Counted from the first letter of the stretch, positions 8,203 through 17,011 are shown. The stretch: DNA of 64,000 bases from Phaeobacter cretensis (GCF_047372505.1 NZ_JBKBEU010000001.1:558001-622000), one strand, 5' to 3'. Numbers and translations are program-made. The notes: a model not told the origin generated them from the sequence alone.

Positions 8203-9741
8203 TCAAAGAGGGATATTGTCGTGTTTCTTCCACGGGTTTTTCAGCTGCTTGCCTCGCAAAGATGCAAATGCGCGACTGACACGTTTGCGTGTGGACTGCG
8301 GCATGATCACCTCGTCGATGAAGCCCCTTTCCGCCGCCACAAAGGGATTGGCAAAGCGTTCTTCATAATCCTTGGTGTGCTCAGCGATCTTGTCGGCATC
8401 CGCCAGATCAGCGCGGTGGATAATCTCGGTCGCGCCCTTGGCTCCCATCACCGCGATTTCCGCAGTTGGCCACGCGTAGTTGAAATCGCCACGCAAATGC
8501 TTGGACGCCATCACATCATATGCGCCGCCGTAGGCTTTGCGGGTGATAACCGTGACCTTGGGTACCGTTGCCTCGCCGTAGGCAAACAACAGTTTGGCAC
8601 CGTGTTTGATCACACCGCCGTATTCCTGACTGGTTCCCGGCAGGAACCCCGGCACGTCAACCAGCGTCAGGATAGGGATTTCGAAACAGTCACAGAAGCG
8701 CACAAACCGGGCGGCTTTGCGGGAGCTGTCGATATCAAGGCAGCCCGCCAGCACCATCGGCTGGTTGGCTACGATCCCGACTGTCTGCCCCTCAAGGCGG
8801 ATAAATCCGGTGATGATGTTTTGGGCGAAATCTTCCTGAATTTCGTAGAAGTCTCCCTCGTCCGCCACTTTGTGGATCAGCTCCTTCATATCGTAGGGCG
8901 TGTTGGGATTCTCTGGAATCAGCGTGTCGAGCGAGGCCTCAACACGGCCCGGCTCATCAAAGAACGGACGAACCGGCGGCTTTTCGCGATTGTTCAACGG
9001 CAGGAAGTCGACCAGTCGGCGGACCTCTGCCAAGGCCTCAACGTCGTTTTCGAAGGCTCCATCGGCGACCGACGACTTCTTCGTATGGGTCGACGCGCCG
9101 CCCAGTTCTTCGGCGGTGACAACCTCATTGGTGACGGTTTTTACAACGTCAGGGCCGGTAACGAACATGTAAGAGGTATCTTTCACCATGAAGATGAAAT
9201 CGGTCATCGCGGGCGAGTAGACCGCACCACCGGCGCAGGGTCCCATGATGACAGAAATCTGCGGCACCACACCAGAGGCCATAATGTTGCGCTGGAACAC
9301 CTCGGCGTAGCCCGCAAGCGAGGCGACACCCTCCTGAATACGGGCGCCGCCGGAATCATTGATCCCTATAACCGGCGCGCCGTTCTGAACCGCCATATCC
9401 ATGATTTTGCAAATCTTTTGCGCGTGGGTTTCGGACAGGGAACCACCGAAGACCGTGAAATCCTGACTGAAGACATAGACCATCCGACCATTGATGGTGC
9501 CCCAACCGGTGATCACACCATCGCCTGCCGGACGTTGATTTTCCATACCGAAATCAGTGCAGCGATGCGCCACGAACATATCGAATTCTTCGAAACTACC
9601 CTCATCCAACAGCAGCTCGATCCGCTCGCGCGCCGTCAATTTTCCGCGCCCGTGCTGGGCGTCGACCCGCTTTTGTCCGCCACCCAGTCGCGCTGCGTTG
9701 CGACGGTCTTCCAGCTCGGAAAGGATATCTTTCATGGCCAT
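8203..9741 (-). CDS. pccB: Propionyl-CoA carboxylase beta subunit (carboxyltransferase)
   Basis: A 512-aa carboxyltransferase subunit that moves CO2 from carboxybiotin on PccA to propionyl-CoA. It starts MAMKDILSELEDRRNAARLG at 9741 behind an AGGGGG ribosome site; the internal Met at 9735 is the alternative. The crotonase-like halves are recognisable: the N-half phrase GINDSGGARIQEG forms the first oxyanion region, and the C-half has DVPGFLPGTSQEYGGVIKHGAK. The length is normal. It is the first gene of the propionate group, and its promoter region carries the TTTGCAAA-type boxes, consistent with control by PccR. Confidence 0.97.
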   Translation of the reverse strand: MAMKDILSELEDRRNAARLGGGQKRVDAQHGRGKLTARERIELLLDEGSFEEFDMFVAHRCTDFGMENQRPAGDGVITGWGTINGRMVYVFSQDFTVFGGSLSETHAQKICKIMDMAVQNGAPVIGINDSGGARIQEGVASLAGYAEVFQRNIMASGVVPQISVIMGPCAGGAVYSPAMTDFIFMVKDTSYMFVTGPDVVKTVTNEVVTAEELGGASTHTKKSSVADGAFENDVEALAEVRRLVDFLPLNNREKPPVRPFFDEPGRVEASLDTLIPENPNTPYDMKELIHKVADEGDFYEIQEDFAQNIITGFIRLEGQTVGIVANQPMVLAGCLDIDSSRKAARFVRFCDCFEIPILTLVDVPGFLPGTSQEYGGVIKHGAKLLFAYGEATVPKVTVITRKAYGGAYDVMASKHLRGDFNYAWPTAEIAVMGAKGATEIIHRADLADADKIAEHTKDYEERFANPFVAAERGFIDEVIMPQSTRKRVSRAFASLRGKQLKNPWKKHDNIPL

Positions 9742-9802
9742 GCCCCCTGTTGAATTTCAGGCGACCATAGACGCTGAGCAAGAGAACCCAAAGCCAATAA
9801 TG

Positions 9803-9848
9803 GCAAATTTGCAAAGTGTTTGCGTATGCGGTTCGCAAATTTGCAAAT
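9803..9848. promoter_or_regulatory. Twin PccR/ScfR-type boxes between pccB and the protease gene
   Basis: The 13-base sequence GCAAATTTGCAAA occurs twice (9803-9815 and 9835-9847), exactly 32 bases apart or about three helical turns, with a further TTTGCG at 9819-9824 between them. TTTGCAAA is the half-site I recall for PccR of Rhodobacter sphaeroides (published as paired TTTGCAAA boxes). The boxes lie about 60 bases upstream of pccB and about 105 bases upstream of the divergent protease start, so they can affect both. Spacing here does not match the published pair exactly. Confidence 0.7.
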
Positions 9849-9952
9849 CAGCGCATAACCGCGCAGAAACCGCAAGCGAGGCGGGTATTCTTGATGTGTT
9901 GACCGATGTGCTCGTATCACCGGGGCCGAGCAACGGAAACGGAACAGCCCCC

Positions 9953-11188
9953 ATGTTACAACCTTCCCAAATCATCCAGGCCATGCAGTTCGACGGCTTC
10001 TACACCCGCAACCCCGTAAACACCGATGACGAACCGCGCCTGACTATCACATATCAGTTTGCAGGAAACTCCGCTCCGGGCGACCTGCCAACCAACAACA
10101 ACTATGGTGGATGGCGAAACTTTACGGCTGCTGAGGAGGCCTCTTTCGCCGAAGCCTTTACCCATATTGAAACGTTCCTGAATGTGGATTTTGTAGAGGT
10201 AAGCGGTAACGCGGATCCGGATCTGAATATCGGCTCTGTCACGATCCCTGGCAACACGGTTGGAGTCGGCGGTTATAGTATCAGCTATCGCGGCAATGAC
10301 ATTTCCAACTGGGAAGGATATGTGGTTTTCGACAATACGCTGGACATGTCGCAGGACAACCGCGAAAGCCTGATCCTGCATGAGTTGGGGCATGCCCTTG
10401 GGCTGGAACATCCCTTTTCCGCCGATCCGCCCCTGCCCGATGAATATGAAAACAACCTCTATTCGGTGATGTCCTACACTGAGAACCCGATAAATGGCCA
10501 GGACAGCGATGCCATGATGTTGTTTGATGTGCTGGCCCTGCAGGACATCTGGGGTGCTGCCGGTTACAACACCGGCAATACAATCTACCGCGGGTCACGG
10601 ACCGATACCGTAGACGTGGTTTGGGACACCGGCGGCAGAGACACTTTCAACGCCAGCGACCGAACCAACGCCGTGGCACTGGATCTGCGTGAAGCGCATT
10701 TCTCAAGCTTCGATGCAGAGAGCGACGTGACCATAGCCTATGGCTCCACCATAGAGAATGCAATTGGCGGGCGTGGTCGGGACCGGATCGTCGGCAATGA
10801 CGCCAACAATCGGTTGGTCGGAGGTGGCGGGCGCGACACCCTGCGCGGTGATGGCGGAAACGACGCGCTGAATGGTAACAGCGGTGTTGACCTGCTGGTC
10901 GGCGGCGGCGGCAATGATCGCCTGAACGGTGCCGGCGGCAATGACCGGCTGGTTGGCAATAGCGGCGCAGATATCTTCGTCTTTGCGCGCAATGGCGGCA
11001 ATGATACTGTTCGCGATTTCCAAGACGATATCGACACCCTGCGCATTGTTGGTCACGGCAACCGCGCCGAGGTTCTAGCGAGGGCCAGCGAGATTGATGG
11101 AGATCTATTTTTCGACCTTGATGGCAATCACAGCGTCACGCTGCGCAATATGACATTGGATCAGATCAACGACGATTTGCTGGTCTAG
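9953..11188 (+). CDS. Serralysin-like zinc metalloprotease with RTX repeats
   Basis: A secreted protease of about 411 aa starting MLQPSQIIQAMQFDG. The zinc site HELGHALGLEH (about residues 143-153) and Met-turn SVMSY (171-175) are the metzincin/serralysin hallmarks. The C-terminal half carries glycine-aspartate nonapeptide repeats (GGGGRDTLRGDGGNDALNG and similar) that bind calcium. Such proteins normally leave through a type I secretion system using an uncleaved C-terminal signal; no such exporter is in the window. The start is uncertain because the frame is open further upstream, but the operator boxes occupy that stretch. The gene interrupts the usual pccB-pccR neighbourhood. Confidence 0.88.
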   Translation: MLQPSQIIQAMQFDGFYTRNPVNTDDEPRLTITYQFAGNSAPGDLPTNNNYGGWRNFTAAEEASFAEAFTHIETFLNVDFVEVSGNADPDLNIGSVTIPGNTVGVGGYSISYRGNDISNWEGYVVFDNTLDMSQDNRESLILHELGHALGLEHPFSADPPLPDEYENNLYSVMSYTENPINGQDSDAMMLFDVLALQDIWGAAGYNTGNTIYRGSRTDTVDVVWDTGGRDTFNASDRTNAVALDLREAHFSSFDAESDVTIAYGSTIENAIGGRGRDRIVGNDANNRLVGGGGRDTLRGDGGNDALNGNSGVDLLVGGGGNDRLNGAGGNDRLVGNSGADIFVFARNGGNDTVRDFQDDIDTLRIVGHGNRAEVLARASEIDGDLFFDLDGNHSVTLRNMTLDQINDDLLV

Positions 11189-11236
11189 GCCCCCAACGAT
11201 ATGGACAATCGTCGCGGTCTGACCTAATTCGTTCAC

Positions 11237-12448
11237 ATGCGAACCATTCCGCGGCGATTTCTGGACCGTCGGTCCAACCCCAACATCGGCACGCTGATCC
11301 TGCTCTCTGGACTGTCGGCTCTGGCGATGAATATATTTCTGCCTTCCCTTCCCGGGATGGCACGCTATTTCAACGCCGACTACAGCCTGATGCAGTTGTC
11401 GGTAGCACTTTATCTGGCCGTCAGTGCTGCGGTGCAGATCTTTATCGGCCCGATATCTGACAAATTGGGGCGCCGCCCGGTGATTTTATGGGGCGTGGCA
11501 CTGTTTCTTCTGGCAACTCTGGGCTGCCTTTATGCCCCTTCAGCCGAGGTCTTCCTACTGTTTCGGATGTTTCAGGCCATTGTCGCCTCCGCTATGGTTC
11601 TAAGCCGGGCCGCCGTTCGCGACATCTACGACAATGATCATGCAGCGAGCATGATTGGCTATGTCACGATGGGCATGGCGGTCGTTCCCATGATTGGGCC
11701 AATGATTGGCGGCGCGCTAGAGGAAACGATCGGTTGGAAGGCCAATTTCTGGCTGCTGATGGCGCTTGGCGCGGGTACATTTGCCATCGCGTATCTGGAT
11801 CTGGGAGAAACCGCCTGCAAAAGCGGCAAGACCTTAATGGCGCAGTTTCGCGAATACCCAGAGCTGCTGCGATCCCCCCGGTTCTGGGGATATTCGCTGG
11901 CCTCCGGCCTGTCCGCGGGCGCGTTTTTTGCCTATCTCGGCGGCGCGCCATTTATGGGCACACAGGTTTACGGTCTATCAGCCGCACAGCTCGGCGTTTT
12001 CTTCGCCTCTCCGGCTGTTGGCTACTTCATCGGGAACTTCTTGTCCGGGCGCTACTCGACGCGCATCGGACTGAATCAGATGGTGCTTTGGGGCTGCCTG
12101 ATCAACGGCATCGGCGTCGCACTTTCACTGGCATTCGCGCTGGTCGGCGCGGACACGGTCTATTCGTTCTTTGGCTTCATGACCTTTGTCGGGCTGGGCA
12201 ATGGTATGGCCATTCCCAATGCGACCGCTGGCGCGATTTCCGTACGCCCACATCTGGCAGGCACCGCATCAGGTCTGGCAGGCGCAATCATGATTGGCGT
12301 GGGCGCTGCGCTCAGTGCTTATGCCGGCTACCTGCTCGTGCCCGGATCAACGCCGGTTCCGCTGCTGTTGATTATGCTGGGCACGGCAGTCGCAGGATTT
12401 GTATCAATCAGGGTGGTTATGCGCCGCGAGAAAACACTCGGGCTTTAG
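11237..12448 (+). CDS. Bcr/CflA-type MFS drug efflux transporter
   Basis: A 403-aa inner-membrane protein with about 12 hydrophobic segments and the MFS motif A form ISDKLGRRPVILWG between segments 2 and 3. The N-terminal phrase ALAMNIFLPSLPGMARYF matches the Bcr/CflA drug-resistance subfamily (usual form ..DxYLPALPxMAxxF). It probably exports small toxic compounds in exchange for protons. It starts 48 bases after the protease gene on the same strand and could be co-transcribed with it. The substrate cannot be read from the sequence. It lies directly upstream of pccR, with a 125-base gap. Confidence 0.88.
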   Translation: MRTIPRRFLDRRSNPNIGTLILLSGLSALAMNIFLPSLPGMARYFNADYSLMQLSVALYLAVSAAVQIFIGPISDKLGRRPVILWGVALFLLATLGCLYAPSAEVFLLFRMFQAIVASAMVLSRAAVRDIYDNDHAASMIGYVTMGMAVVPMIGPMIGGALEETIGWKANFWLLMALGAGTFAIAYLDLGETACKSGKTLMAQFREYPELLRSPRFWGYSLASGLSAGAFFAYLGGAPFMGTQVYGLSAAQLGVFFASPAVGYFIGNFLSGRYSTRIGLNQMVLWGCLINGIGVALSLAFALVGADTVYSFFGFMTFVGLGNGMAIPNATAGAISVRPHLAGTASGLAGAIMIGVGAALSAYAGYLLVPGSTPVPLLLIMLGTAVAGFVSIRVVMRREKTLGL

Positions 12449-12525
12449 GCCGCCTGCGCCGAATCCCTTACCAAATTCGCCGTGTTTGAGAAAATCGGCC
12501 CGATGCCCGCTATTGCACCGAAGAG

Positions 12526-12563
12526 TTTGCAATTCTACAATTGCATGGTTCGAGGTTTGCAAA
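12526..12563. promoter_or_regulatory. PccR/ScfR-type boxes upstream of pccR
   Basis: TTTGCAAT at 12526-12533 and TTTGCAAA at 12556-12563 lie 30 bases apart. The first is part of a perfect inverted repeat TGCAATT-CTAC-AATTGCA (12528-12545). The second ends 10 bases before the GTG start of the regulator, so binding there would block initiation and suggests autoregulation. The spacing resembles that of the pair near pccB. Confidence 0.65.
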
Positions 12564-12573
12564 GGTACATCAG

Positions 12574-13962
12574 GTGGCGCAACAAAAACTCTATGCCGGG
12601 GCCAAGTTACGCGAAATGCGACTGCGTTTATCACTGACGCAGAAGGAGTTTGCGGCTAAACTGGGCGTTTCGCTCCCCTATCTCAATCAGATGGAAAACA
12701 ATAACCGCCCGGTCTCCACGACTGTGGTGCTTGCACTGGCGCAAGAATTCGGACTGGATGTTACGGAACTGTCTACCGGCGACAGCGAGCGTCTTGTGAG
12801 CGACATGCGCGAGGTTATGGCGGACCCGGTATTTGCGGATACAGCGCCACCGATCGCGGATCTGAGATTAACAGCCTCCAATGCGCCAGCACTGGCGCGG
12901 GCATTGCTGACCCTGCACCGCGCCTATCGCCAAACGCATGAACGGTTGGCCTCACTGGATGAGGCGTTGGGCCGGGAGGATGCACGCATACAAGCCTCCC
13001 CCTGGGAAGAGGTGCGCGACTTCTTCCATTATTGCGACAATTACATAGATGCTGTTGACCGCGCCGCTGAGAATTTCTGCGGACGACTTGATGCGCGCAG
13101 TGCGGCCATCACAGCTCTGGATCAGGCCGGTATCAGCGTGACCTTTGGCGATATCGACGGGCTGCGAAGCTATGATCCATCAGGCAAACGACTGCGGCTG
13201 TCAAACCGCGCCTCCCCCCAGACGCAGCTTTTTCAATTGCTGTTACAGGTGGCTCTGTTGCGGCAAAACGATCTGCTGGAAGCAACGCTGGATTTTGCAA
13301 AATTCCACAGCGAGGCCGCGCGGTCGATTGCGAAAATCGGACTGGCCAACTACTTTGCTGGGGCCGCCATGATGCCCTATCGCAAGTTTCTGGATGCAGC
13401 CGTTGACTGTCGTCATGATCTGGAGCTGCTCTCCACCCGTTTTGGCGCGTCGATTGAGCAGGTCGCACATCGGTTATCAACGCTTCAACGCCCCGGAGCC
13501 AAAGGCGTGCCGTTCTTCTTTGTGCGGGTTGATCAGGCCGGTACCATCACCAAGCGCCACTCGGCCACAAGGCTACAATTTGCACGATTCGGCGGTGCCT
13601 GCCCACTGTGGAATGTGCATCGGGCGTTCGAAACACCGGGCCGTTTTTTACGGCAGCTGGCAGAGACGCCCGACGGGGTTCGCTATATCTCGCTTGCCCG
13701 CGATGTGTCGAAACCCGGCGGGTCCTTTGGCTCTCCGGTCAGACGCTATGCCATTGCGCTCGGGTGCGAAGTACGCCACGCTGACGCGCTGGTCTATGCG
13801 GATACGCTGGATGTGAGCCAGGACAGCGCCTATGAGCCAATCGGCATCTCTTGCCGCATCTGCGAACGGCCTGATTGTCATCAGCGATCTGTACCACCAC
13901 TCGAGCGGCGACTGACCATCAACACCGACCAACGCGGCATCCTGCCCTACGAGGTGAACTGA
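12574..13962 (+). CDS. pccR: Short-chain fatty acyl-CoA regulator of propionate genes (PccR/ScfR family)
   Basis: A 462-aa transcription factor starting at GTG 12574 (VAQQKLYAGAKLREMRL). The N-terminal XRE helix-turn-helix (about residues 8-62) is followed by an IrrE/ImmA-like central part and the ScfR C-terminal region ending CRICERPDCHQRSVPPLERRL. Members sense short-chain acyl-CoA or its biosynthetic state and activate the matching carboxylase genes. PccR in Rhodobacter activates pccB. An upstream TTG in frame (12541) is less likely because the operator box lies between it and the GTG. Its separation from pccB by two foreign-looking genes is unusual. The role as PccR rather than RamB or MccR relatives is inferred from location. 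Confidence 0.85.
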   Translation: MAQQKLYAGAKLREMRLRLSLTQKEFAAKLGVSLPYLNQMENNNRPVSTTVVLALAQEFGLDVTELSTGDSERLVSDMREVMADPVFADTAPPIADLRLTASNAPALARALLTLHRAYRQTHERLASLDEALGREDARIQASPWEEVRDFFHYCDNYIDAVDRAAENFCGRLDARSAAITALDQAGISVTFGDIDGLRSYDPSGKRLRLSNRASPQTQLFQLLLQVALLRQNDLLEATLDFAKFHSEAARSIAKIGLANYFAGAAMMPYRKFLDAAVDCRHDLELLSTRFGASIEQVAHRLSTLQRPGAKGVPFFFVRVDQAGTITKRHSATRLQFARFGGACPLWNVHRAFETPGRFLRQLAETPDGVRYISLARDVSKPGGSFGSPVRRYAIALGCEVRHADALVYADTLDVSQDSAYEPIGISCRICERPDCHQRSVPPLERRLTINTDQRGILPYEVN

Positions 13963-14435
13963 AATACTAAGGCGGGCGGGAACCGCTCTATTCCATAAGA
14001 AAAATAGCGAGGTTTTCCTCAGGCCTCAGCAATGGATGCAAGCAGGGTGAAGGCCGACAGGGACGGCTCGTGATTTTCGAGACCCATTCTGTACAGGACA
14101 GTCATATCCGCAGCATTCAAGAAACCTGCACAATTAGTAAGCCTGACAATCAAGTTATTAGGCGTTGAAGTAATTGACTAGCCACTCAAAATACAAATAG
14201 CCTTACTACCGCCGCGTACTAGCGAAAAAAATTACCCGTAAGCCGTTGTTAAATATCATTTTCACCTGCCAGCCATCACATCTCAGCTCTCAACAAGGCT
14301 CTGAAATACTTCTAAATCTGACGATTTCGAGACAGCAGGAATACGCAAGAGATCGCCCCAACGATTCACGATATCCCCATACTTTTCCAGTATATTTATT
14401 GGCCAATCTGCTGTTACTGTATGGAGCTACCTCGA
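13963..14435. other. AT-rich gap upstream of Hint-domain gene
   Basis: About 470 bases, clearly poorer in GC than the flanks. No intact gene is seen. A minus-strand open segment at 14019-14177 looks like the end of a lost gene. The remainder up to 14435 probably holds the promoter of the Hint-domain gene. Confidence 0.5.
14019..14177 (-). pseudogene. Possible C-terminal gene remnant
   Basis: A minus-strand frame of 52 codons without a good start encodes a protein-like end, ...NAADMTVLYRMGLENHEP then SLSAFTLLASIAEA and a stop. The composition is unlike the random frames nearby, and no upstream continuation exists because of a TAG. It may be the tail of a deleted gene. The family is not recognised and support is weak. 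Confidence 0.25.
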
Positions 14436-15527
14436 ATGGTCCAATTGATCTATGTTGGCAATTACAACTTGCTCACAGAGGATACCTTCAACGTATTCGC
14501 ACTAGATGGAAACCATGCGTTTGATGCGACCGACCCGAGCTGTTTTGTAGATGTCACACTATTGGACAACGACTCGAATAACGCCCTGAATACATCAACA
14601 GGGGGAGACGGGCTTTCCTATGATCTGGGCGCTGGCCAAGTTACCAGTTTGATGTCGAGTGGTGCGAGATATGACATTGTTCTCCGTTACCAGGATGGCA
14701 GTACCGGCACTCAAACGGAACGCGTCGACGTGATGCAAACCCTTAACGGTGATGTATTCATTGTCGATGAACAGGGGGGCGCAAAGGATGGAGTTAGAGA
14801 CAACAGCATCTGGGAATCCGGAAAGATAGTATCATATGATCTGACCTTCTCCACCCGAAGTTACGGTGGAGATCTGCTCTCTAGCGTCAATAGCTTCGAT
14901 GCCGTTGTCTGCTTTGCAAAGGGCACTCTGATCGAGACCTCTTCAGGGCATAAAGAAATAGAGACCCTGCAAATCGGCGATCGGGTGAAAACGGCTGACA
15001 ACGGCTATCAAGCTATTCGCTGGGCCGGCTCATACAAGGCGAACGAGAGTGTCCTTGCAGCACATGTAAAACAAAGACCAATACGGATCATGTCCGGCGC
15101 TCTCGGTGGGGGGCTCCCGAAACGTGACCTATTGGTTTCGCGTCAACATAGAGTGTTGGTACGATCAAAGATTGCCAAGCGCATGTGTGGTGAAACCGAG
15201 GTTCTGATACCAGCAATCAAGCTGTCGCAGCTTCCTGGCGTTTTCGTTGACGAAGACATCGAACGCGTCGAGTATTTTCATCTGCTGTTCGATCAACATG
15301 AGATTATCTATGCCGAGGGTGCAGCATCTGAAAGCCTGTTCACGGGTCCGGAAGCCTTAAAGTCCGTAGCTCCCGAGGCGCGTGATGAGATCCTGAGCAT
15401 GTTCCCGGAACTGACAGCGCTCGACTATTCGTCAGGTTTCGCGCGCTATGTTCCGTGCAAAGACATGCAAAAACAACTTGTCGCCAAGCACGTCGAAAAA
15501 AGTCGACCGGTAGTCGAAAACGCCTGA
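14436..15527 (+). CDS. Hint (Hedgehog/intein) domain protein
   Basis: A 363-aa protein starting MVQLIYVGNYNLLTEDTF at 14436, nine bases after a GGAG ribosome site; an in-frame ATG at 14421 is less well placed. An N-terminal region of about 155 acidic, glycine-rich residues resembles secreted adhesin-like domains. The Hint domain begins at Cys159 in VVCFAKGTLIETSSG and includes VSRQHRVLV and a closing FHLLFDQHEIIYAEG. Hint domains self-process at their first Cys or modify the C terminus of the preceding domain. Such proteins are common and often multicopy in roseobacters and may be exported. GC is lower than in neighbours, suggesting transfer. Confidence 0.85.
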   Translation: MVQLIYVGNYNLLTEDTFNVFALDGNHAFDATDPSCFVDVTLLDNDSNNALNTSTGGDGLSYDLGAGQVTSLMSSGARYDIVLRYQDGSTGTQTERVDVMQTLNGDVFIVDEQGGAKDGVRDNSIWESGKIVSYDLTFSTRSYGGDLLSSVNSFDAVVCFAKGTLIETSSGHKEIETLQIGDRVKTADNGYQAIRWAGSYKANESVLAAHVKQRPIRIMSGALGGGLPKRDLLVSRQHRVLVRSKIAKRMCGETEVLIPAIKLSQLPGVFVDEDIERVEYFHLLFDQHEIIYAEGAASESLFTGPEALKSVAPEARDEILSMFPELTALDYSSGFARYVPCKDMQKQLVAKHVEKSRPVVENA

Positions 15528-15658
15528 GTGTAGGTACCGGCAATATTCGATTGTCAGATCAGGTAGCTGACATAATACGTGTACCATTCGCACAATGCCT
15601 GGAGCGTTAGTGGAATACACGATACCGGCACAGCACTTGATCGCTGCTCTGCAGCTTC
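15528..15658. other. Gap after Hint gene
   Basis: About 130 bases with no gene, RNA or repeat that I can support. It lies between the Hint gene stop and the end of the DUF1963 pseudogene, which are convergent. Confidence 0.4.
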
Positions 15659-16398
15659 TTAGAAGTCTGTAAACAGCCCGTAAGCCTGAGCCCATCGACC
15701 CGCATTTAGATCATCGCCGACATTCCAAAACGTAAGTAATGGGTTATGATGACCGTCCCAGTTTAACCCATGTTCCTCATCACGAGCCAAACGCGGCAAC
15801 ATAGCATGATCTGCCACCTTGGGGTCGCGCCCAGCGGCCCCTTCCAAGATCAGAAGGCAGCTTTCCAAGTGCTTGATGCCAAGCCCCGATATTGCGCGGA
15901 TCATATCCCACCAGATCCATTTTACGCAGTTTCGCTACATCCTGGATCGCCCGTTCACCGCACGTATCGAGTGGATGAAATTCGAGACTTGTTTGTGGCA
16001 GCTGGCCCGACATATCCATTTCGAAGCTCGGTTTGCCAAATAGATATGACCACATCCCCTTGCCAATGGTTTTTGCGGCTCAGGTGACGCCAGTGTTTCT
16101 TGGGTCTCTGGGCGGCACTGCGAACGAAGCGGCACACTGGCCTCTCCTCACAGTCCACGAAACTGCCCATGTCCAAAAAGAATTGGAGAACACCGTGGTT
16201 CGGAAGTGGGTTAGTCGGAAGCGAACGGTGAATGTCCTCGCAGCTGAGCTGTGCAACCAAATGCAATGGTTCGTTTGGCATCTCTGGGTTGGTCGGCCAG
16301 TCCTTCTCCCCTTTGGTCGGGGTTCCGCCGATAAAAGATAAGCCAGCAGTATCTTGATGCGCATGCGGCACAGAGTTTTCCGCTCTGTAGCTATTCAT
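15659..16398 (-). pseudogene. Frameshifted DUF1963 (YwqG-like) gene
   Basis: Three minus-strand segments in three frames read in order like one DUF1963 protein. The first (16398 to about 16080) begins MNSYRAENSVPH and contains FIGGTPTKGEKDWPTN, EPLHLVAQLSCEDI and NHGVLQFFLDMGSF, typical of the YwqG N-terminal half. The second (about 16055-15905) holds LPQTSLEFHPLDTCGERAIQD. The third (to 15659) ends LNWDGHHNPLLTFWNVGDDL, resembling the family's C-terminal phrase. At least two frameshifts are needed, so the gene appears dead, or the sequence has errors. DUF1963 proteins are often found with toxin-immunity or recombination hot-spot loci. Its biochemical role is unknown. Confidence 0.55.
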
Positions 16399-16604
16399 AC
16401 ATCTGCTTCACAAGGCCGATTTTTGACATATTGCCCTGGCCCAAACTCAAGCCCAAGCAACGGGCTGCTACCCAAATCTATAGATTGGGAGAGGGCATTC
16501 CATCAATCCGAGTCAACCGCAATATTGGCCTGTATCCGGCTATCTAAGCTAACATAAAAACGGGCGCCGTTGACGTCCCTTTGCTCTGACAACCCATTCA
16601 AGCT
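16399..16604. other. Gap before ydcH-like gene
   Basis: About 200 bases without a supported gene. It contains a near-palindrome around CCCAAATCTATAGATTGGG, with no clear role, and belongs to the low-GC accessory patch. Confidence 0.35.
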
Positions 16605-16844
16605 TCACGCTTTTGACAAAATTTGCCAGATCATATCCTTAAGCGCGGCACGTTGTTTACGCAGGTCTGCTTCGGCGGTGTCGGACATCGGCTCCACGTT
16701 GGTCTCAGCGCGGTGAACAGCCCGGTTCACCTCGTGGTAGCTGTCCGCAAGTTTGGAGAAATGGGCATCGGACTGTTTCAGCGCGTGGATCTTCGATAGT
16801 TTATCCGGAAACTCTGCAGCCAGTTCATGAGGGGTATTGGACAT
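16605..16844 (-). CDS. YdcH/DUF465 family small protein
   Basis: A 79-aa protein starting MSNTPHELAAEFPDKLSKIH behind GGAG. The pattern ...LAAEFP....IHALKQSDAHFSKLADSYHEVN and a C-terminal helix with LRKQRAALKDMI are typical of the YdcH/DUF465 family of short helical-hairpin proteins. They are widespread in proteobacteria and of unknown biochemical role. It stands alone, with betA upstream on the same strand and a terminator between them. The gene marks the end of the low-GC patch and return to core sequence. Confidence 0.88.
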   Translation of the reverse strand: MSNTPHELAAEFPDKLSKIHALKQSDAHFSKLADSYHEVNRAVHRAETNVEPMSDTAEADLRKQRAALKDMIWQILSKA

Positions 16845-16954
16845 CTGTTCGCTCCTTTTTCTTGGTGTCAAACAGACCCTACCGCGTACCAGACCACGCC
16901 ACATTGACCCGGATCAAATCACAACCTCATTTGTGCCGACTTCGCGATCCGAAT

Positions 16955-16988
16955 GAAAATCGCCCGCACACGCGATGCGGCGGGCGAT
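16955..16988 (-). terminator. Terminator after betA
   Basis: ATCGCCCGC (16959-16967) pairs with GCGGGCGAT (16980-16988), a 9-bp perfect stem. On the minus strand it is followed by TTTTCATT. It lies 23 bases after the betA stop and closes the bet operon. Confidence 0.75.
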
Positions 16989-17011
16989 GGTAGTGACCTG
17001 TAAAGGAGGGC

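Noticed and set aside
9405..9420. TTTTGCAAATC inside pccB as a further PccR box
   Set aside because: It lies within the coding region, away from a promoter and without a partner box, and is likely chance.
8221..9753. Long plus-strand open frame of 510 codons opposite pccB
   Set aside because: It mirrors the pccB gene exactly on the other strand. The protein composition is unnatural, and pccB has clear motifs.
14930..14940. TTTGCAAAG in the Hint-domain gene as a PccR box
   Set aside because: It encodes the Phe-Ala-Lys of the conserved CFAKGT motif, so the match follows from the protein sequence.
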